Source of the DNA: Clostridia bacterium
Lineage (GTDB): Bacteria > Bacillota > Clostridia > Christensenellales > DTU072
DNA length: 40,760 nt
Assembly: GCA_017476265.1 (NCBI GenBank)
Contig: JAFVAC010000009.1
Coordinates: forward strand, 1-40,760
Direction: 5' to 3'
Shown here: in pieces, positions 20,372 to 28,583 of the stretch
How positions within the stretch are numbered: the first letter of the stretch is position 1
Layout of the letters: each line of letters begins with the position of its first letter
The notes under the pieces: generated by a model
Seen by the model: only the letters and a program-made list of their open reading frames with translations
Database searches by the model: none
Told to the model about the DNA's origin: nothing
Made by a program: the position numbers and the translations under genes

Positions 20372-22603
20372 ATGGCTATCACCAAGATAAACAAGGGCGT
20401 GTACTTTTGCGACGGACGTCGCGTAAAGACGAGCGACTTGACGGAAAGTCAGCGCGACGAAGCGTACAAGGGCACGATCGCGTATAGGATACTGGACGCG
20501 CACAATCAAAACAAACCAACAAAAAAAGGCGGAGATCTGAAGATCAAGTTCGATTGTATGGCGTCCCACGATATCACTTACGTCGGCATCATCCAGACGG
20601 CTAAGGCGAGCGGACTGAAGAAGTTCCCCCTGCCATACGTCCTCACCAACTGCCACAACAGTCTCTGCGCCGTCGGTGGCACCATCAACGAGGACGACCA
20701 CAACTTCGGCTATTCCGCCGCCAAAAAGTACGGCGGTATCTACGTCCCGGCGCATCAAGGGGTCATTCACAGCTATATGCGGGAAAGAATGGCGGGTTGC
20801 GGCAAGATGATCCTCGGTAGCGACTCCCACACACGGTACGGCGCGTTGGGGACGATGGCGATAGGAGAAGGCGGAGGAGAACTCGTCAAGCAACTCCTCA
20901 ATCAGACGTATGATATCAAGTACCCGGAAGTCATCGGGGTAGAACTCTTCGGCAGACCGAAAAAGGGCGTCGGACCGCAGGACGTGGCGCTTGCCCTCAT
21001 CAAAGAGACCTTTAAGAGCGGATTCGTTAAAAACAAGGTTATGGAGTTCTTTGGACCCGGGGTCAAGCATTTGCCCATTGAGTACAGGAACGGGATCGAC
21101 GTCATGACGACGGAGACGACGTGTCTGTCCAGTGTGTGGGTCACCGACGCCGAGACGGAAAAGTACCTCGTCTCTCACGGCAGAGGAGAGGAGTACCGCC
21201 CCCTCGGACAGGGCAAAGTGGCGTATTACGACGGACTCATTCGCGTCAATCTCTCCAAGATCGAACCGATGATCGCGCTACCCTTCCATCCGAGCAACGC
21301 GTACCCCATCCGCGAAGTCCTTGCACACCCCTATGAAATTCTGAAACAATGCGAAGACGCCGGGAACAAACTTCTTAAAAAAGGGCGTTTCTCTTTGGTG
21401 GACAAGATCGTAGACGGCAAGATCAAAGTCGATCAGGCGGTCATAGCCGGGTGCGCCGGAGGCACTTACGACAACATCGCCGAAGCCGCGGCGATCCTGA
21501 AAGGGAAGTCGGTCGGGGACAAGCTGAATATGAGCGTGTATCCCGGCAGTCAGCCCGTCTATATCGACTTGTCGAAAAAGGGCGTCCTCGCCGACCTTAT
21601 GACGGCGGGCGTCACCGTCAAGACGGCTTTTTGCGGACCCTGCTTCGGGGCGGGAGACGTCCCGGCAAACAACGGGCTCTCCATTCGTCACACGACCCGC
21701 AACTTCGAGTCCAGAGAGGGGAGCAAGCCTGGCGAAGGGCAGTTGGCGTGCGTGGCGCTTATGGACGCGAGAAGTATCGCGGCGACCGCGGCAAACGGCG
21801 GCTACCTGACTGCGGCGACCGATATCGACTATGAGTACAGGAAAAAACCCGCGCATTATGACGATACGATCTACAAAAACCGCGTCCTCGATTGCTTTGG
21901 CAAGGGCGACGAGAACTATCCCTTGCAGTACGGACCCAACATTGCCGACTGGCCGGCAATGCCCGCTCTGTCCGACCTGATTATGCTCAAAGTGGCGGCG
22001 GTCATCGACGACCCGGTCACGACGACGGACGAACTGATCCCGTCGGGCGAGACCAGCTCCTATCGCTCCAATCCGCTCCGCCTTGCCGAGTTCGCTCTGA
22101 GCAGGAAGAGACCGGACTATGTGGGCAGAGCCAAAGAAATACAAGCCGACGCGCGCGCCTATGCGGAGAGCGGCGTCTTGCCGCAAGAGTACGCCTCCGC
22201 TTTGGAAAAGTGCGGTCTTGTCGGGACTCCGGAGATAGGCAGCGTCATCTACGCCGTCAAGCCCGGCGACGGTAGCGCGAGAGAACAGGCCGCTTCTTGC
22301 CAAAGGGTCCTCGGCGGCGTCGCCAATTTTGCCAAAGAGTATGCGACCAAACGCTACAGAAGCAACCTGATTAACTGGGGCATGTTGCCCTTTTTGTACG
22401 ACGACGTACCGCTGCAAGTCGGAGACATCGTGGTCGTGGAGGACGCACGCTCGGCGGTGGACAAAGAGACGATCGAGGCAAAACTCGTCCGTGAGGACAA
22501 GGTGATACCCGTCACGCTCAAAATGGGCGCTTTGACCGCTCGAGAAAAGGAGATCATCCTCGACGGATGTCTCATAAACGCCAACAAAAAGAGTTTGCTA
22601 TGA
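20372..22603 (+). CDS. Aconitase-family hydratase (YbhJ-like)
   Basis: The 743-residue protein belongs to the aconitase superfamily. The three Fe-S ligands are present: Cys361 ([10 protein letters not shown]) and Cys421/Cys424 ([10 protein letters not shown]), so a [4Fe-4S] cluster is expected. The N-terminal region has [32 protein letters not shown] and [22 protein letters not shown], and a C-terminal swivel domain begins near residue 540 ([21 protein letters not shown]). Overall it resembles the E. coli YbhJ type more than AcnA, AcnB or LeuC, so the substrate is not certain; citrate/isocitrate or a related 2-hydroxyacid is plausible. AAGGAG precedes ATG 20372. The stop overlaps the next start (ATGA). 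Confidence 0.85.
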   Translation: MAITKINKGVYFCDGRRVKTSDLTESQRDEAYKGTIAYRILDAHNQNKPTKKGGDLKIKFDCMASHDITYVGIIQTAKASGLKKFPLPYVLTNCHNSLCAVGGTINEDDHNFGYSAAKKYGGIYVPAHQGVIHSYMRERMAGCGKMILGSDSHTRYGALGTMAIGEGGGELVKQLLNQTYDIKYPEVIGVELFGRPKKGVGPQDVALALIKETFKSGFVKNKVMEFFGPGVKHLPIEYRNGIDVMTTETTCLSSVWVTDAETEKYLVSHGRGEEYRPLGQGKVAYYDGLIRVNLSKIEPMIALPFHPSNAYPIREVLAHPYEILKQCEDAGNKLLKKGRFSLVDKIVDGKIKVDQAVIAGCAGGTYDNIAEAAAILKGKSVGDKLNMSVYPGSQPVYIDLSKKGVLADLMTAGVTVKTAFCGPCFGAGDVPANNGLSIRHTTRNFESREGSKPGEGQLACVALMDARSIAATAANGGYLTAATDIDYEYRKKPAHYDDTIYKNRVLDCFGKGDENYPLQYGPNIADWPAMPALSDLIMLKVAAVIDDPVTTTDELIPSGETSSYRSNPLRLAEFALSRKRPDYVGRAKEIQADARAYAESGVLPQEYASALEKCGLVGTPEIGSVIYAVKPGDGSAREQAASCQRVLGGVANFAKEYATKRYRSNLINWGMLPFLYDDVPLQVGDIVVVEDARSAVDKETIEAKLVREDKVIPVTLKMGALTAREKEIILDGCLINANKKSLL

Positions 22604-23625
22604 GAGTTATTGCCGGAAAATATCGCGGGAGACGACTCCTCTCGCCGGAAGGAAACGACGTTCGACCCACCACCGATAAGATCAAAGAGGCACTCTATAA
22701 CGTCTTGCAGTCCGAGATCGAAGGGGCGGTCGTGATCGACCTGTTTTGCGGGTCGGGCGGACTGGGGATCGAAGCGCTCAGCCGCGGCGCGAAGAAGGTC
22801 TATTTCTGCGACGTGGATCATCGCTCCGTGTCGCTCACGAAGACCAATTTGTCCTTCGTGCCCTCGTCGGACTACGAACTCATAAAAGGCGACTACGCCG
22901 ATTGTCTTAGACGTCTCGCTTGCCGCGGAGTCAAGGCGGATATCATTCTCTGCGACCCGCCCTACAAACTCAAAAAGGGGGGCGAGATCTTGACCGAGAT
23001 CGTCCGCACGGGCATTTTGACCGAAGGGGGGACGGTGACCGTGGAGCGCGCGACCGACGACGGACCGGTGGAAGAGGGCGAGCTCTTCCCGACCGATACC
23101 AAGCGGTACTCAAATACCTCCATAGATATCTTCAAAAGGTACGAAAAGGTCGCCGTAACCGGCACTTTCGACCCCTTTACACTGGGTCACAAGTACCTCG
23201 TCGAACAGGGACTGGAGAGGTTTGACGCCGTATACGTCGTCCTCCTCAAAAATCCCGACAAGGAAGAGACCTTCTCTCTCGAAGCGCGCAAAAAGATCGC
23301 CGAGCTGAGTCTGAAAGAGTACAAAAGACGCGTAAAGGTCGATTTTTATGACGGATTGACCGTGGACTATTGTAAAAAGCACGGGATCCGTTATATAATA
23401 AGAGGCGTCCGGGACGAAAAAGACGAGGCGTACGAAAGGGAGATGGCGGACTGGAACAAGTCGCACGGCGACGTGGAGACCATCCTCGTGCCGGCGGCGG
23501 ATCCCACGGTCAGTAGCACCGCCGTCCGCAGACGACTGGACGGCGAGGAGAGCGCACCCGCCCTATACGACCTGATGACCCCCGAGGCGGTCGAGTACGT
23601 CAACAAATTGCGAAAAATAAGATAA
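22600..23625 (+). CDS. rsmD-coaD: RsmD-CoaD fusion: 16S rRNA (guanine966-N2)-methyltransferase / phosphopantetheine adenylyltransferase
   Basis: One continuous 341-residue frame encodes two enzymes usually made by adjacent genes. Residues 1-180 are Rsm[28 protein letters not shown], the SAM site [18 protein letters not shown], and DPPY at 119-122, which methylates G966 of 16S rRNA. Residues ~182-341 are Coa[18 protein letters not shown] (nucleotidyl-transfer TxGH at 194-197), [33 protein letters not shown] and SSTAVRRRL, which makes dephospho-CoA from 4'-phosphopantetheine and ATP. All core motifs of both are intact. The start is ATG 22600, in the ATGA overlap with the hydratase; the in-frame ATG at 22567 lies inside that gene. 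The junction is clean, with no stop or start codon. Confidence 0.93.
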   Translation: MRVIAGKYRGRRLLSPEGNDVRPTTDKIKEALYNVLQSEIEGAVVIDLFCGSGGLGIEALSRGAKKVYFCDVDHRSVSLTKTNLSFVPSSDYELIKGDYADCLRRLACRGVKADIILCDPPYKLKKGGEILTEIVRTGILTEGGTVTVERATDDGPVEEGELFPTDTKRYSNTSIDIFKRYEKVAVTGTFDPFTLGHKYLVEQGLERFDAVYVVLLKNPDKEETFSLEARKKIAELSLKEYKRRVKVDFYDGLTVDYCKKHGIRYIIRGVRDEKDEAYEREMADWNKSHGDVETILVPAADPTVSSTAVRRRLDGEESAPALYDLMTPEAVEYVNKLRKIR

Positions 23626-23635
23626 GGAGGAGAGT

Positions 23636-24061
23636 ATGGAAGACGTCAATCTGTTACTCAGTTTTATTGTCAACGAAGTGGAGAGCGGCAAAAAGACCAT
23701 CCGCGGCGGCGTCGTCGTCAATGGGGACAACATCATCAATTTGGTCAACCGCATCCGCATAGCCGTCAGCAGTATGAACGGCGAGGAGCAACTGCGCGAA
23801 GCCAACGAGCGCGCCAAAAAGATCGTGGCGCTCGCCGAGCAGACCCGGTCGCAACTCCTCGACGAGAGCGACGTCATGCGGCAGGCGCAGGCGGAAGCGA
23901 CCCGTATTCTGAGCGACGCTCAGCGCAGAAAAGAAGCGGTGGAGACGCAAGTCAAAAACAACGTCGCCGAAATGCTCTTCTCGGTCCGCAACAGCCTCCT
24001 CAACGCCCAAAAGAGCGTGGAAGAGAGCCTCATTCGACTGAAGAACGGGAATAAGCAGTAG
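23636..24061 (+). CDS. Coiled-coil protein downstream of rsmD-coaD
   Basis: A 141-residue hydrophilic protein. Residues ~1-45 form a conserved-looking N-terminal segment (EDVNLLLSFIVNEVESGKKTI...), and from ~50 on the sequence is a charged, Ala/Glu/Gln-rich helix typical of a coiled coil. Homologues placed after coaD in Clostridia are often annotated vaguely as 'ATPase' or DivIVA-like, but there is no P-loop here. No enzymatic function is supported; a scaffold or cell-division-associated role is possible. AAGGAGGAG precedes ATG 23636. Confidence 0.7.
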   Translation: MEDVNLLLSFIVNEVESGKKTIRGGVVVNGDNIINLVNRIRIAVSSMNGEEQLREANERAKKIVALAEQTRSQLLDESDVMRQAQAEATRILSDAQRRKEAVETQVKNNVAEMLFSVRNSLLNAQKSVEESLIRLKNGNKQ

Positions 24062-24103
24062 GAGCCCTGTCATCGTCATCCCGACCAAGCGAGATGTCCG
24101 TTG

Positions 24104-24180
24104 GACGTGAGTGCCTACCGGCGTGAGATGCCACTAACGTGGCGTTAGTTGCACGGCAAGCCGTGCGGAAGGATAAAAAA
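24104..24180 (+). repeat. Hairpin array with GTGAGAT-type linkers
   Basis: Directly after the coiled-coil gene: GCC-TACC-GGC, GTGAGAT, GCCAC-TAAC-GTGGC, GTTAGTT, then GCACGGC-AAGC-CGTGC. This is the same linker-and-variable-stem design as at 4421, 12533 and 36762. No gene is seen in 24062-24890. Confidence 0.6.
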
Positions 24181-24181
24181 T

Positions 24182-24401
24182 CGTCATTCTGCAATTTGCC
24201 CTATGGGCAAACTGCAAATTTGCCACTGGCAAATCTGATGAGGGAAGATCGAACCTAAAACCCGTATTACTCTATACGCGTGGATAAAATTCGATATGGT
24301 ATCGCAAAGTGCGAATGCGAGGGTAACCAAAAACCAAAAACAGTATTTACTTATACGCATAGACCAAACCCGAATATATAATCGGTAAATACGAGTGGCG
24401 T
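24182..24401 (+). repeat. 220-bp dispersed element, copy A (inverted partner at 39423-39642)
   Basis: This stretch matches the reverse complement of 39423-39642 almost base for base across its core, including the segment from GCAAATTTGCC (about 24214) through GCGAGGGTAACC (about 24328), and more loosely to CGAGTGGCG. It begins CGTCATTCTG and carries internal hairpins (GCAATTTGCCC/GGGCAAACTGC) and an internal direct repeat GTATTACTCTATACGCG / GTATTTACTTATACGCA (24265 and 24342). No coding potential is visible. Confidence 0.85.
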
Positions 24402-24416
24402 AGTCGAAGGATCTCG

Positions 24417-24492
24417 GAGATGTTTCGACTCCACTACGTTCCCCTCAACATGACGGCTTACGCCGTGCGGAAGGATAGAATATTATTTTCTC
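24417..24492 (+). repeat. 75-bp direct repeat, copy 1
   Basis: Begins GAGATGTTTCGACTCCACTACG and continues through ACATGACGGCTTACGCCGTG to an AT-rich end. It is nearly identical to 24741-24815, about 324 bp downstream. It carries part of the dispersed 'GTCAT...GGATCTC' class of intergenic motif. Confidence 0.85.
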
Positions 24493-24503
24493 CAAACTCT
24501 ATT

Positions 24504-24740
24504 ACACCACAAGGGGGAAGATTATGAGGAATGGGAGAGAGTTTGAGAGAGGGTTTGGAGCGATAGCCCTCTCTCAATTATCTCCGTCCAATACCGGTAT
24601 TGGACGGCAAAATCCACTAATCGGATTTTTAGGGCAGAGCCCTAAAACGTGTCAGGGTGCAGGGGCAGGCGTCGTAACTTGTGCCCCTGCCGAACTTTTG
24701 CGTTCCCTTTCTTGCGCTCAAGAAAGGAACGTAATAACGT
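24504..24740 (+). repeat. Cluster of unrelated intergenic hairpins
   Basis: Consecutive inverted repeats: GAGAGAGGG/CCCTCTCTC, CGTCCAATACC/GGTATTGGACG (24579-24603), AAATCC/GGATTT, TAGGGC/GCCCTA, CAGGGGCA/TGCCCCTG, and GTTCC(C)TTTCTTG/CAAGAAAGGAAC. The part 24681-24736 recurs in direct orientation at 39646-39699. An apparent 72-codon frame (24524-24742) is an artefact of these repeats. Confidence 0.7.
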
Positions 24741-24815
24741 GAGATGTTTCGACTCCACTACGTTCCCCTCAACATGACGGCTTACGCCGTGCGGAAGGAA
24801 AACATATTATTTTCC
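24741..24815 (+). repeat. 75-bp direct repeat, copy 2
   Basis: Second copy of the 24417-24492 sequence, ending just before the promoter of the exchanger gene. Confidence 0.85.
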
Positions 24816-24841
24816 CAAAAGTTCCTCGACAAAAAAATCGT

Positions 24842-24871
24842 TTGACACAGGTCGTCCCTTTGTGGTACTAT
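24842..24871 (+). promoter_or_regulatory. Promoter of the riboswitch/exchanger transcript
   Basis: TTGACA (24842-24847), an 18-bp spacer and TACTAT (24866-24871). The start codon lies about 170 nt downstream, leaving room for the structured leader. Confidence 0.7.
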
Positions 24872-24889
24872 AGTGACGTGGTAGAAAAG

Positions 24890-24986
24890 AACTTCTTAAA
24901 AGGGAGTAGAAGCCTATTTATATAGGTGTATGATGCGTCAAGACGGTGTTTTCACCCGCATATACATGAAATTTCGAGACTTTTAA
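24890..24986 (+). ncRNA. Predicted yybP-ykoY (manganese) riboswitch aptamer
   Basis: The leader contains the L1-type sequence AAAGGGAGTAG (24898-24908), a hairpin CCTATTTATATAGG, and a stem ATGCG/CGCAT enclosing TCAAGAC and the hairpin GGTGTTTTCACC. This matches the yybP-ykoY layout of GGGAGUAG in one arm and a GUCAA-type loop with a capping hairpin in the other. P1 can form between TTAAAAG (24896-24902) and CTTTTAA (24980-24986). That 3' strand is also part of the terminator 5' arm, so metal-stabilised P1 should prevent termination and turn expression on. The assignment rests on eye comparison; a covariance-model search would settle it. Confidence 0.65.
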
Positions 24987-25018
24987 CAACGGAAGCGTTG
25001 TCAAAGTCTCTTTTTTTT
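24976..25018 (+). terminator. Riboswitch-controlled intrinsic terminator
   Basis: GAGACTTT(TA)ACAACG (24976-24991) pairs imperfectly with CGTTGT(C)AAAGTCTC (24996-25010), followed by eight T residues (25011-25018). It sits in the leader, 25 nt before the exchanger start, so it acts as an attenuator. Confidence 0.8.
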
Positions 25019-25043
25019 GGCATAAAAGCCGAAGGAGAGTACA

Positions 25044-26096
25044 ATGATACCCGATTTTTACAGTCAGTGGCATGTGGCGTGGCAGATATTGATGTTCGTC
25101 GCTTTTCTTGCGGTCGGCATTTTCTGTCTGGTCAAGTTTTGCAATGTGTTTGTCGATTCTTCCTCCGCCCTTGCAAAACGTCTCCACGTCGCTCCCATGA
25201 TCATCGGATTGACCGTCGTCGCCATGGGGACTTCCGCGCCCGAACTCGCCGTCTCCGTCTTCGACTCGGTAGAGACCCTTGTCTCGGGCGGGCACGCCAA
25301 CGTCGCCATCGGCAACGTGGTCGGCAGCAATATCTGCAATATCTTGCTTGTACTTGGCTTTTCCGTCCTGTTCACGCCGATCATCATCGACGGGCATACG
25401 TTGCATAAGGAGTTCCCCGTGCTGCTCTTCGTGACGGTGATTTGCCTGATCTTCGGATTGCTCTTCGGACTGAACGCTTCCTACGGCGACTACGCCATTC
25501 TCCGTTGGGAGGGGATCGTCTTAGTCGTGCTGATGGTCGCGTACCTTGTCTTTCTGATCGTCGGAGCCAAACGTCACCCCGATGAGACGCCCTCGACCGT
25601 CATCAAGGACTCCCCGGTCTGGAAGTCCCTCCTCTTGATCGTACTCGGAGCCGCCGGGATCGCCTTCGGAGGGGAGGCGGTCGTCTTCGGCGCCAAAGGT
25701 CTCGCCCTCGTCGGAGCCAAAGCCGCAGGCGTGGACGCGGACCTTGCCGAGTCCCTCGTCGGTCTGACCATCGTCGCCGTGGGTACCTCTCTGCCCGAAC
25801 TCGTCACCAGCGTCGTCGCCGCCAAAAAGGGCGAAAACGATTTGGCATTGGGAAACGTCATCGGTAGCAACGTCTTTAACATCCTCTTCGTCCTCGGTAT
25901 CTCCGCTACCGTCAACCCTCTGACTACAGGAGAGTCCATCGTCGTCGATATGATGTTCATGACCGTCGTGACCGTACTTCTCTACCTCTTCTCCCTCCGC
26001 GGCAAACTCACCAAAGGCGTGGGCGTCTTCTTTATCGGCGCCTACTTTTTGTACCTCGTCTATCTGATCCTGCGTACTCTCTCCATCGTCGCCTGA
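25044..26096 (+). CDS. CaCA-family cation antiporter (Na+/Ca2+ exchanger type)
   Basis: The 350-residue membrane protein has about ten membrane segments in two inverted halves. Both alpha-repeats are intact: VVAMGTSAPELAVSV with GNVVGSNICNILL, and IVAVGTSLPELVTSV with GNVIGSNVFNILF, whose Glu/Asn/Ser residues bind the cation. It belongs to the YrbG-like branch. Most relatives exchange Ca2+ for Na+ or H+; the predicted manganese riboswitch upstream suggests this one may export Mn2+, which is inference. AAGGAGAG precedes ATG 25044. A terminator follows. Confidence 0.92.
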   Translation: MIPDFYSQWHVAWQILMFVAFLAVGIFCLVKFCNVFVDSSSALAKRLHVAPMIIGLTVVAMGTSAPELAVSVFDSVETLVSGGHANVAIGNVVGSNICNILLVLGFSVLFTPIIIDGHTLHKEFPVLLFVTVICLIFGLLFGLNASYGDYAILRWEGIVLVVLMVAYLVFLIVGAKRHPDETPSTVIKDSPVWKSLLLIVLGAAGIAFGGEAVVFGAKGLALVGAKAAGVDADLAESLVGLTIVAVGTSLPELVTSVVAAKKGENDLALGNVIGSNVFNILFVLGISATVNPLTTGESIVVDMMFMTVVTVLLYLFSLRGKLTKGVGVFFIGAYFLYLVYLILRTLSIVA

Positions 26097-26140
26097 TCCG
26101 AACGAATGCAAAAAAACAGTCACTTTCAGACAACAAAAAA

Positions 26141-26165
26141 GGCTCCTTCGGGAGCCTATTCTTTT
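26141..26165 (+). terminator. Bidirectional terminator between exchanger and XRE gene
   Basis: GGCTCC (26141-26146), TTCG loop, GGAGCC (26151-26156), with an A-run on the left and TATTCTTTT on the right, between convergent genes. Confidence 0.85.
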
Positions 26166-26179
26166 AGTATCGCGTATTC

Positions 26180-26506
26180 CTATTTTTGTTTTTCCGAGGC
26201 GTAAAGAACGCACGCCTGCACAAAGTCCTTTCCCGCTTCGTCAAGGGCGCGATAGCGTAGCAAAAGGCTCTTTTCCTTTTTTACGTCTTCGCTCAGCATA
26301 AAGAGATCGTTGGGGATATGCTCGCGCCCGATCAGATGATCTACCGTGCAATCAAAAAAGTCCGCGATTTTTATCAGGTCCGCGATCGACGGCTCCGATT
26401 TGCCTCGCTCCCAGTCTCCGATGTTGTACCACGCAGCGCCTATCTTTTCCGCGAGTTCCTTTTGCGTCATCTTCTCTTGCAGTCGGAGTTCTTTCAGTCG
26501 TAACAT
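26180..26506 (-). CDS. XRE-family transcriptional regulator
   Basis: A 108-residue protein with an N-terminal HTH_3 domain (residues ~2-60: LRLKELRLQEKMTQKELAEKIGAAWYNIGDWERGKSEPSIADLIKIADFFDCTVDHLIG), the classic cI/Cro-like fold. The C-terminal ~45 residues are helical and may serve dimerisation. GGGGAGA 8 nt upstream of the ATG at 26506 supports the start. Three similar palindromes lie in the divergent intergenic region, the likely operators, so it probably represses itself and the small peptide gene at 26740. Confidence 0.9.
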   Translation of the reverse strand: MLRLKELRLQEKMTQKELAEKIGAAWYNIGDWERGKSEPSIADLIKIADFFDCTVDHLIGREHIPNDLFMLSEDVKKEKSLLLRYRALDEAGKDFVQACVLYASEKQK

Positions 26507-26550
26507 CTCATTATCTCCCCAAAGCTTATGTCAGTCTATTGCCATAATAT

Positions 26551-26621
26551 AGAAATATTCCGCAATCAGATTGACAAGCGGAAAATTTCTATATAAAATG
26601 GATGTTATACAGAAAATTTCC
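26551..26621. promoter_or_regulatory. Three operator-like palindromes next to the XRE gene
   Basis: AGAAATATTCC (26551-26561), GGAAAATTTCT (26580-26590) and AGAAAATTTCC (26611-26621) are variants of one GAAAWWTTTC-like palindrome, spaced 29 and 31 bp centre to centre, about three helical turns. The first two also form a larger 16-bp inverted repeat (TATAGAAATATTCCGC / GCGGAAAATTTCTATA). The middle site lies within a plus-strand promoter. Confidence 0.65.
26571..26599 (+). promoter_or_regulatory. Strong promoter overlapped by an operator
   Basis: TTGACA (26571-26576), 17-bp spacer, TAAAAT (26594-26599). The spacer contains the middle palindrome, so repressor binding should block it. The predicted start near 26606 is followed directly by the third palindrome. 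Confidence 0.75.
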
Positions 26622-26739
26622 ATATTTTATAACAAAGTACAAGAATGATGGCGAATTTTGCAGAATATTTCTTTATCATCTTGTTTTAAGTACAGTATTA
26701 CAAAGTTCTTGCAAAACAACATGAAAAGGAGAAGTTACT

Positions 26740-26916
26740 ATGAAAAAAAGTGCTCGATTTTTATTATTCCTTTGCCTCGTATTATTTTCCATCAAAAAGA
26801 TCGTCGAAAAGACACCGGATGTGAATGATGGTGGAACGCGGTGTTGCCCCGGGAACGGATGTAAAGCAGACTCAAACGCAAAAGAAAAAATGAAACATAT
26901 TCAAACGGAGCCGTAA
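26740..26916 (+). CDS. 58-residue Cys-containing membrane/secreted peptide
   Basis: ATG 26740 with AAAGGAGA about 7 nt upstream, TAA at 26914-26916. The peptide starts MKKSARFLLFLCLVLFSIKK, a short positively charged and hydrophobic segment that could be a signal peptide or single membrane helix, then a hydrophilic tail with a Cys cluster TRCCPGNGCK (Cys35, Cys36, Cys41; also Cys12). No family is recognised. It lies divergently from the XRE gene downstream of an operator-controlled promoter, with a leader of about 130 nt. A regulated toxin, bacteriocin-like peptide or small membrane regulator are possible; none is proven. Confidence 0.6.
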   Translation: MKKSARFLLFLCLVLFSIKKIVEKTPDVNDGGTRCCPGNGCKADSNAKEKMKHIQTEP

Positions 26917-26963
26917 AAGGGAAAGCGGCCGATACGAAAGTCCTATCAGCCGCCGAAAAAAAC

Positions 26964-28262
26964 TCATAAACAAAAGATCGCATAAAGGGGGGTCGATTTG
27001 ATTCCGTTTTCAAAGCCGAAATTACGGGAAGAAATACGAATCGCATACGGCGGATTGTATTTGTCCGTATACGTTTTCAAACTTTTTGAACGAACGTTTT
27101 CGGAAGATTTCACTTCAAGCGGAATCACCCCGTCATCGTTTTGCAAGATAAAATCGACTTCGGCGCTGTTTTGGGATTCCCAATAGTGTAACGGAATGCC
27201 TTTTGATGTTAGTTCGTTTGCAACATAGCATTCGGCAAGAGTACCCCTTGCCTTGTCCGAAAGGTCAATGTTTTGGATGACCTTTTCCGCCGGCATATTG
27301 CTTTTCATCGAGAACAGTCCAACGTCCGAGTAGTAAATTTTGAAAGTGGATTGTTCTTCATAGAGATTGATCGGCATTTTCCCTTCCGTTATTTTGACGG
27401 ACGGCAAGACGACGTTGGCGGCTTTCAACCACTCCAAAGCCATTTCGTAAGACTTTGAACGAGCCTTTTTATCGACAACGGAATATTGGAATTTGGTCGT
27501 TTCTTTTGCAAGTTGACTGTAAATACTGTTGTATACGGCAATGCTTTTTACCGTATCCGACGGGGTAGCGTATTTCGTCATATCTGCGATATAGGCGTTA
27601 GAGATTGTGGCTTGCGCCGCGCGCACCAAATTGAAATCCCCCGTTTGTACAAAACGGTTGACGGCATCCGGATATCCGCCGACTACAAGATACGTCCTGT
27701 ACAATTCCATCGCTTTCGTGTGGAGCGGCAATTCCATAGGAGAATAATCTTTGCAACACTCTTTGATGCGGTCGATTAATAGGTCGTTTCCCATGGCAGA
27801 CAAAAATTCTTCAAAGTTCATAGGGTACATATTGAGCATATCTACCTTGCCTACCGGGAACGAAAAACGACCGCGATTTACCGCAAGACCGAGCAGACTG
27901 CCCGCGGCGATAATGTGGTAATCGTTTGCGGTTTCATTAAAATATTTTAAAGACGTTAAGGCGCGTTCGCAGGCTTGAATCTCATCGAAGAAAATGAGGG
28001 TATTGCGTGGTGAAACCTGCACGGAAAACATTGCCGATAGGGACTTGACGATCCTTTCCGGGTTCAGGTTCTGCTCAAAAATCGCGGCGAGTTCGGCATT
28101 GTCCTCGAAGTTGCAATAAAGGACGTTAGCGTATTCCTGTTTCCCGAATTCCAAAATAGAATACGTTTTACCGATCTGCCTTGCACCGTAAACAATCAAC
28201 GGTTTACGAAAAGATGAGTTTTTCCATTTTTTCAAATCGTTTGTGATATTCCGTCTCATCAT
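26964..28262 (-). CDS. AAA_14 / DUF4143 ATP-binding protein
   Basis: The 432-residue protein has an N-terminal AAA_14 ATPase domain with P-loop YGARQIGKTYS and Walker B LIFFDEIQ, and a C-terminal DUF4143 region ending in the family pattern WESQNSAEVDFILQNDDGVIPLEVKSSENVRSKSL, which resembles a PD-(D/E)XK nuclease core (D...EVK). Such proteins are abundant in gut anaerobes and their role is unresolved. AAAGAGG 5 nt before ATG 28262 supports this start. ATG 28286, only 7 nt from the -10 box, would give a leaderless form eight residues longer. The frame continuing to 28322 runs through the promoter and is not used. Codon use is more AT-rich than that of neighbours, suggesting acquisition. Confidence 0.85.
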   Translation of the reverse strand: MMRRNITNDLKKWKNSSFRKPLIVYGARQIGKTYSILEFGKQEYANVLYCNFEDNAELAAIFEQNLNPERIVKSLSAMFSVQVSPRNTLIFFDEIQACERALTSLKYFNETANDYHIIAAGSLLGLAVNRGRFSFPVGKVDMLNMYPMNFEEFLSAMGNDLLIDRIKECCKDYSPMELPLHTKAMELYRTYLVVGGYPDAVNRFVQTGDFNLVRAAQATISNAYIADMTKYATPSDTVKSIAVYNSIYSQLAKETTKFQYSVVDKKARSKSYEMALEWLKAANVVLPSVKITEGKMPINLYEEQSTFKIYYSDVGLFSMKSNMPAEKVIQNIDLSDKARGTLAECYVANELTSKGIPLHYWESQNSAEVDFILQNDDGVIPLEVKSSENVRSKSLKTYTDKYNPPYAIRISSRNFGFENGIKSTPLYAIFCL

Positions 28263-28293
28263 AAAAGCCTCTTTGTCTCGTTTCATTGTACCT

Positions 28294-28322
28294 ATTATAG
28301 TATAGCGGAACACGATTGTCAA
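28294..28322 (-). promoter_or_regulatory. Consensus promoter of the AAA_14 gene
   Basis: Minus strand: TTGACA (28317-28322), 17-bp spacer, TATAAT (28294-28299), a perfect sigma-A consensus. Confidence 0.85.
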
Positions 28323-28540
28323 TATAAAATCACGTTTTACCTATCGAAAAATGTAAAAATAAATCACAAAAATCATGCATTAAAGGAGAATGGATTGATT
28401 TCGATGTCGGTCCTTTTTCTTAAAGACACCGAAAAGCGATGAGATCAATAATGATAAAAGAAGCTAATAGTAGTCTCATATTGATAAACGGAAATACAAC
28501 TTCTTTTGGATAAAATTTCTGTTCTATAGGTTTAGAAAAA
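28323..28540. other. AT-rich gene-free spacer
   Basis: No ORF, RNA gene or repeat is recognised between the AAA_14 promoter and the terminator at 28541. An AAAGGAG-like sequence near 28383 is not followed by a credible frame. Confidence 0.5.
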
Positions 28541-28566
28541 GCACGGCGTAAACAGCCGTGCTTTTA
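28541..28566 (-). terminator. Terminator of the DUF1858 gene (bidirectional)
   Basis: GCACGGC (28541-28547), GTAAACA loop, GCCGTGC (28555-28561), flanked by AAAAA and TTTTATCTTTTTTT, so it can act in both directions. Confidence 0.85.
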
Positions 28567-28583
28567 TCTTTTTTTATGTTCGA

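Noticed and set aside
24524..24742. A 72-codon plus-strand frame in the repeat block
   Set aside because: It runs through several palindromes, and part of its sequence recurs at 39646-39699 without an open frame. No ribosome binding site precedes it.
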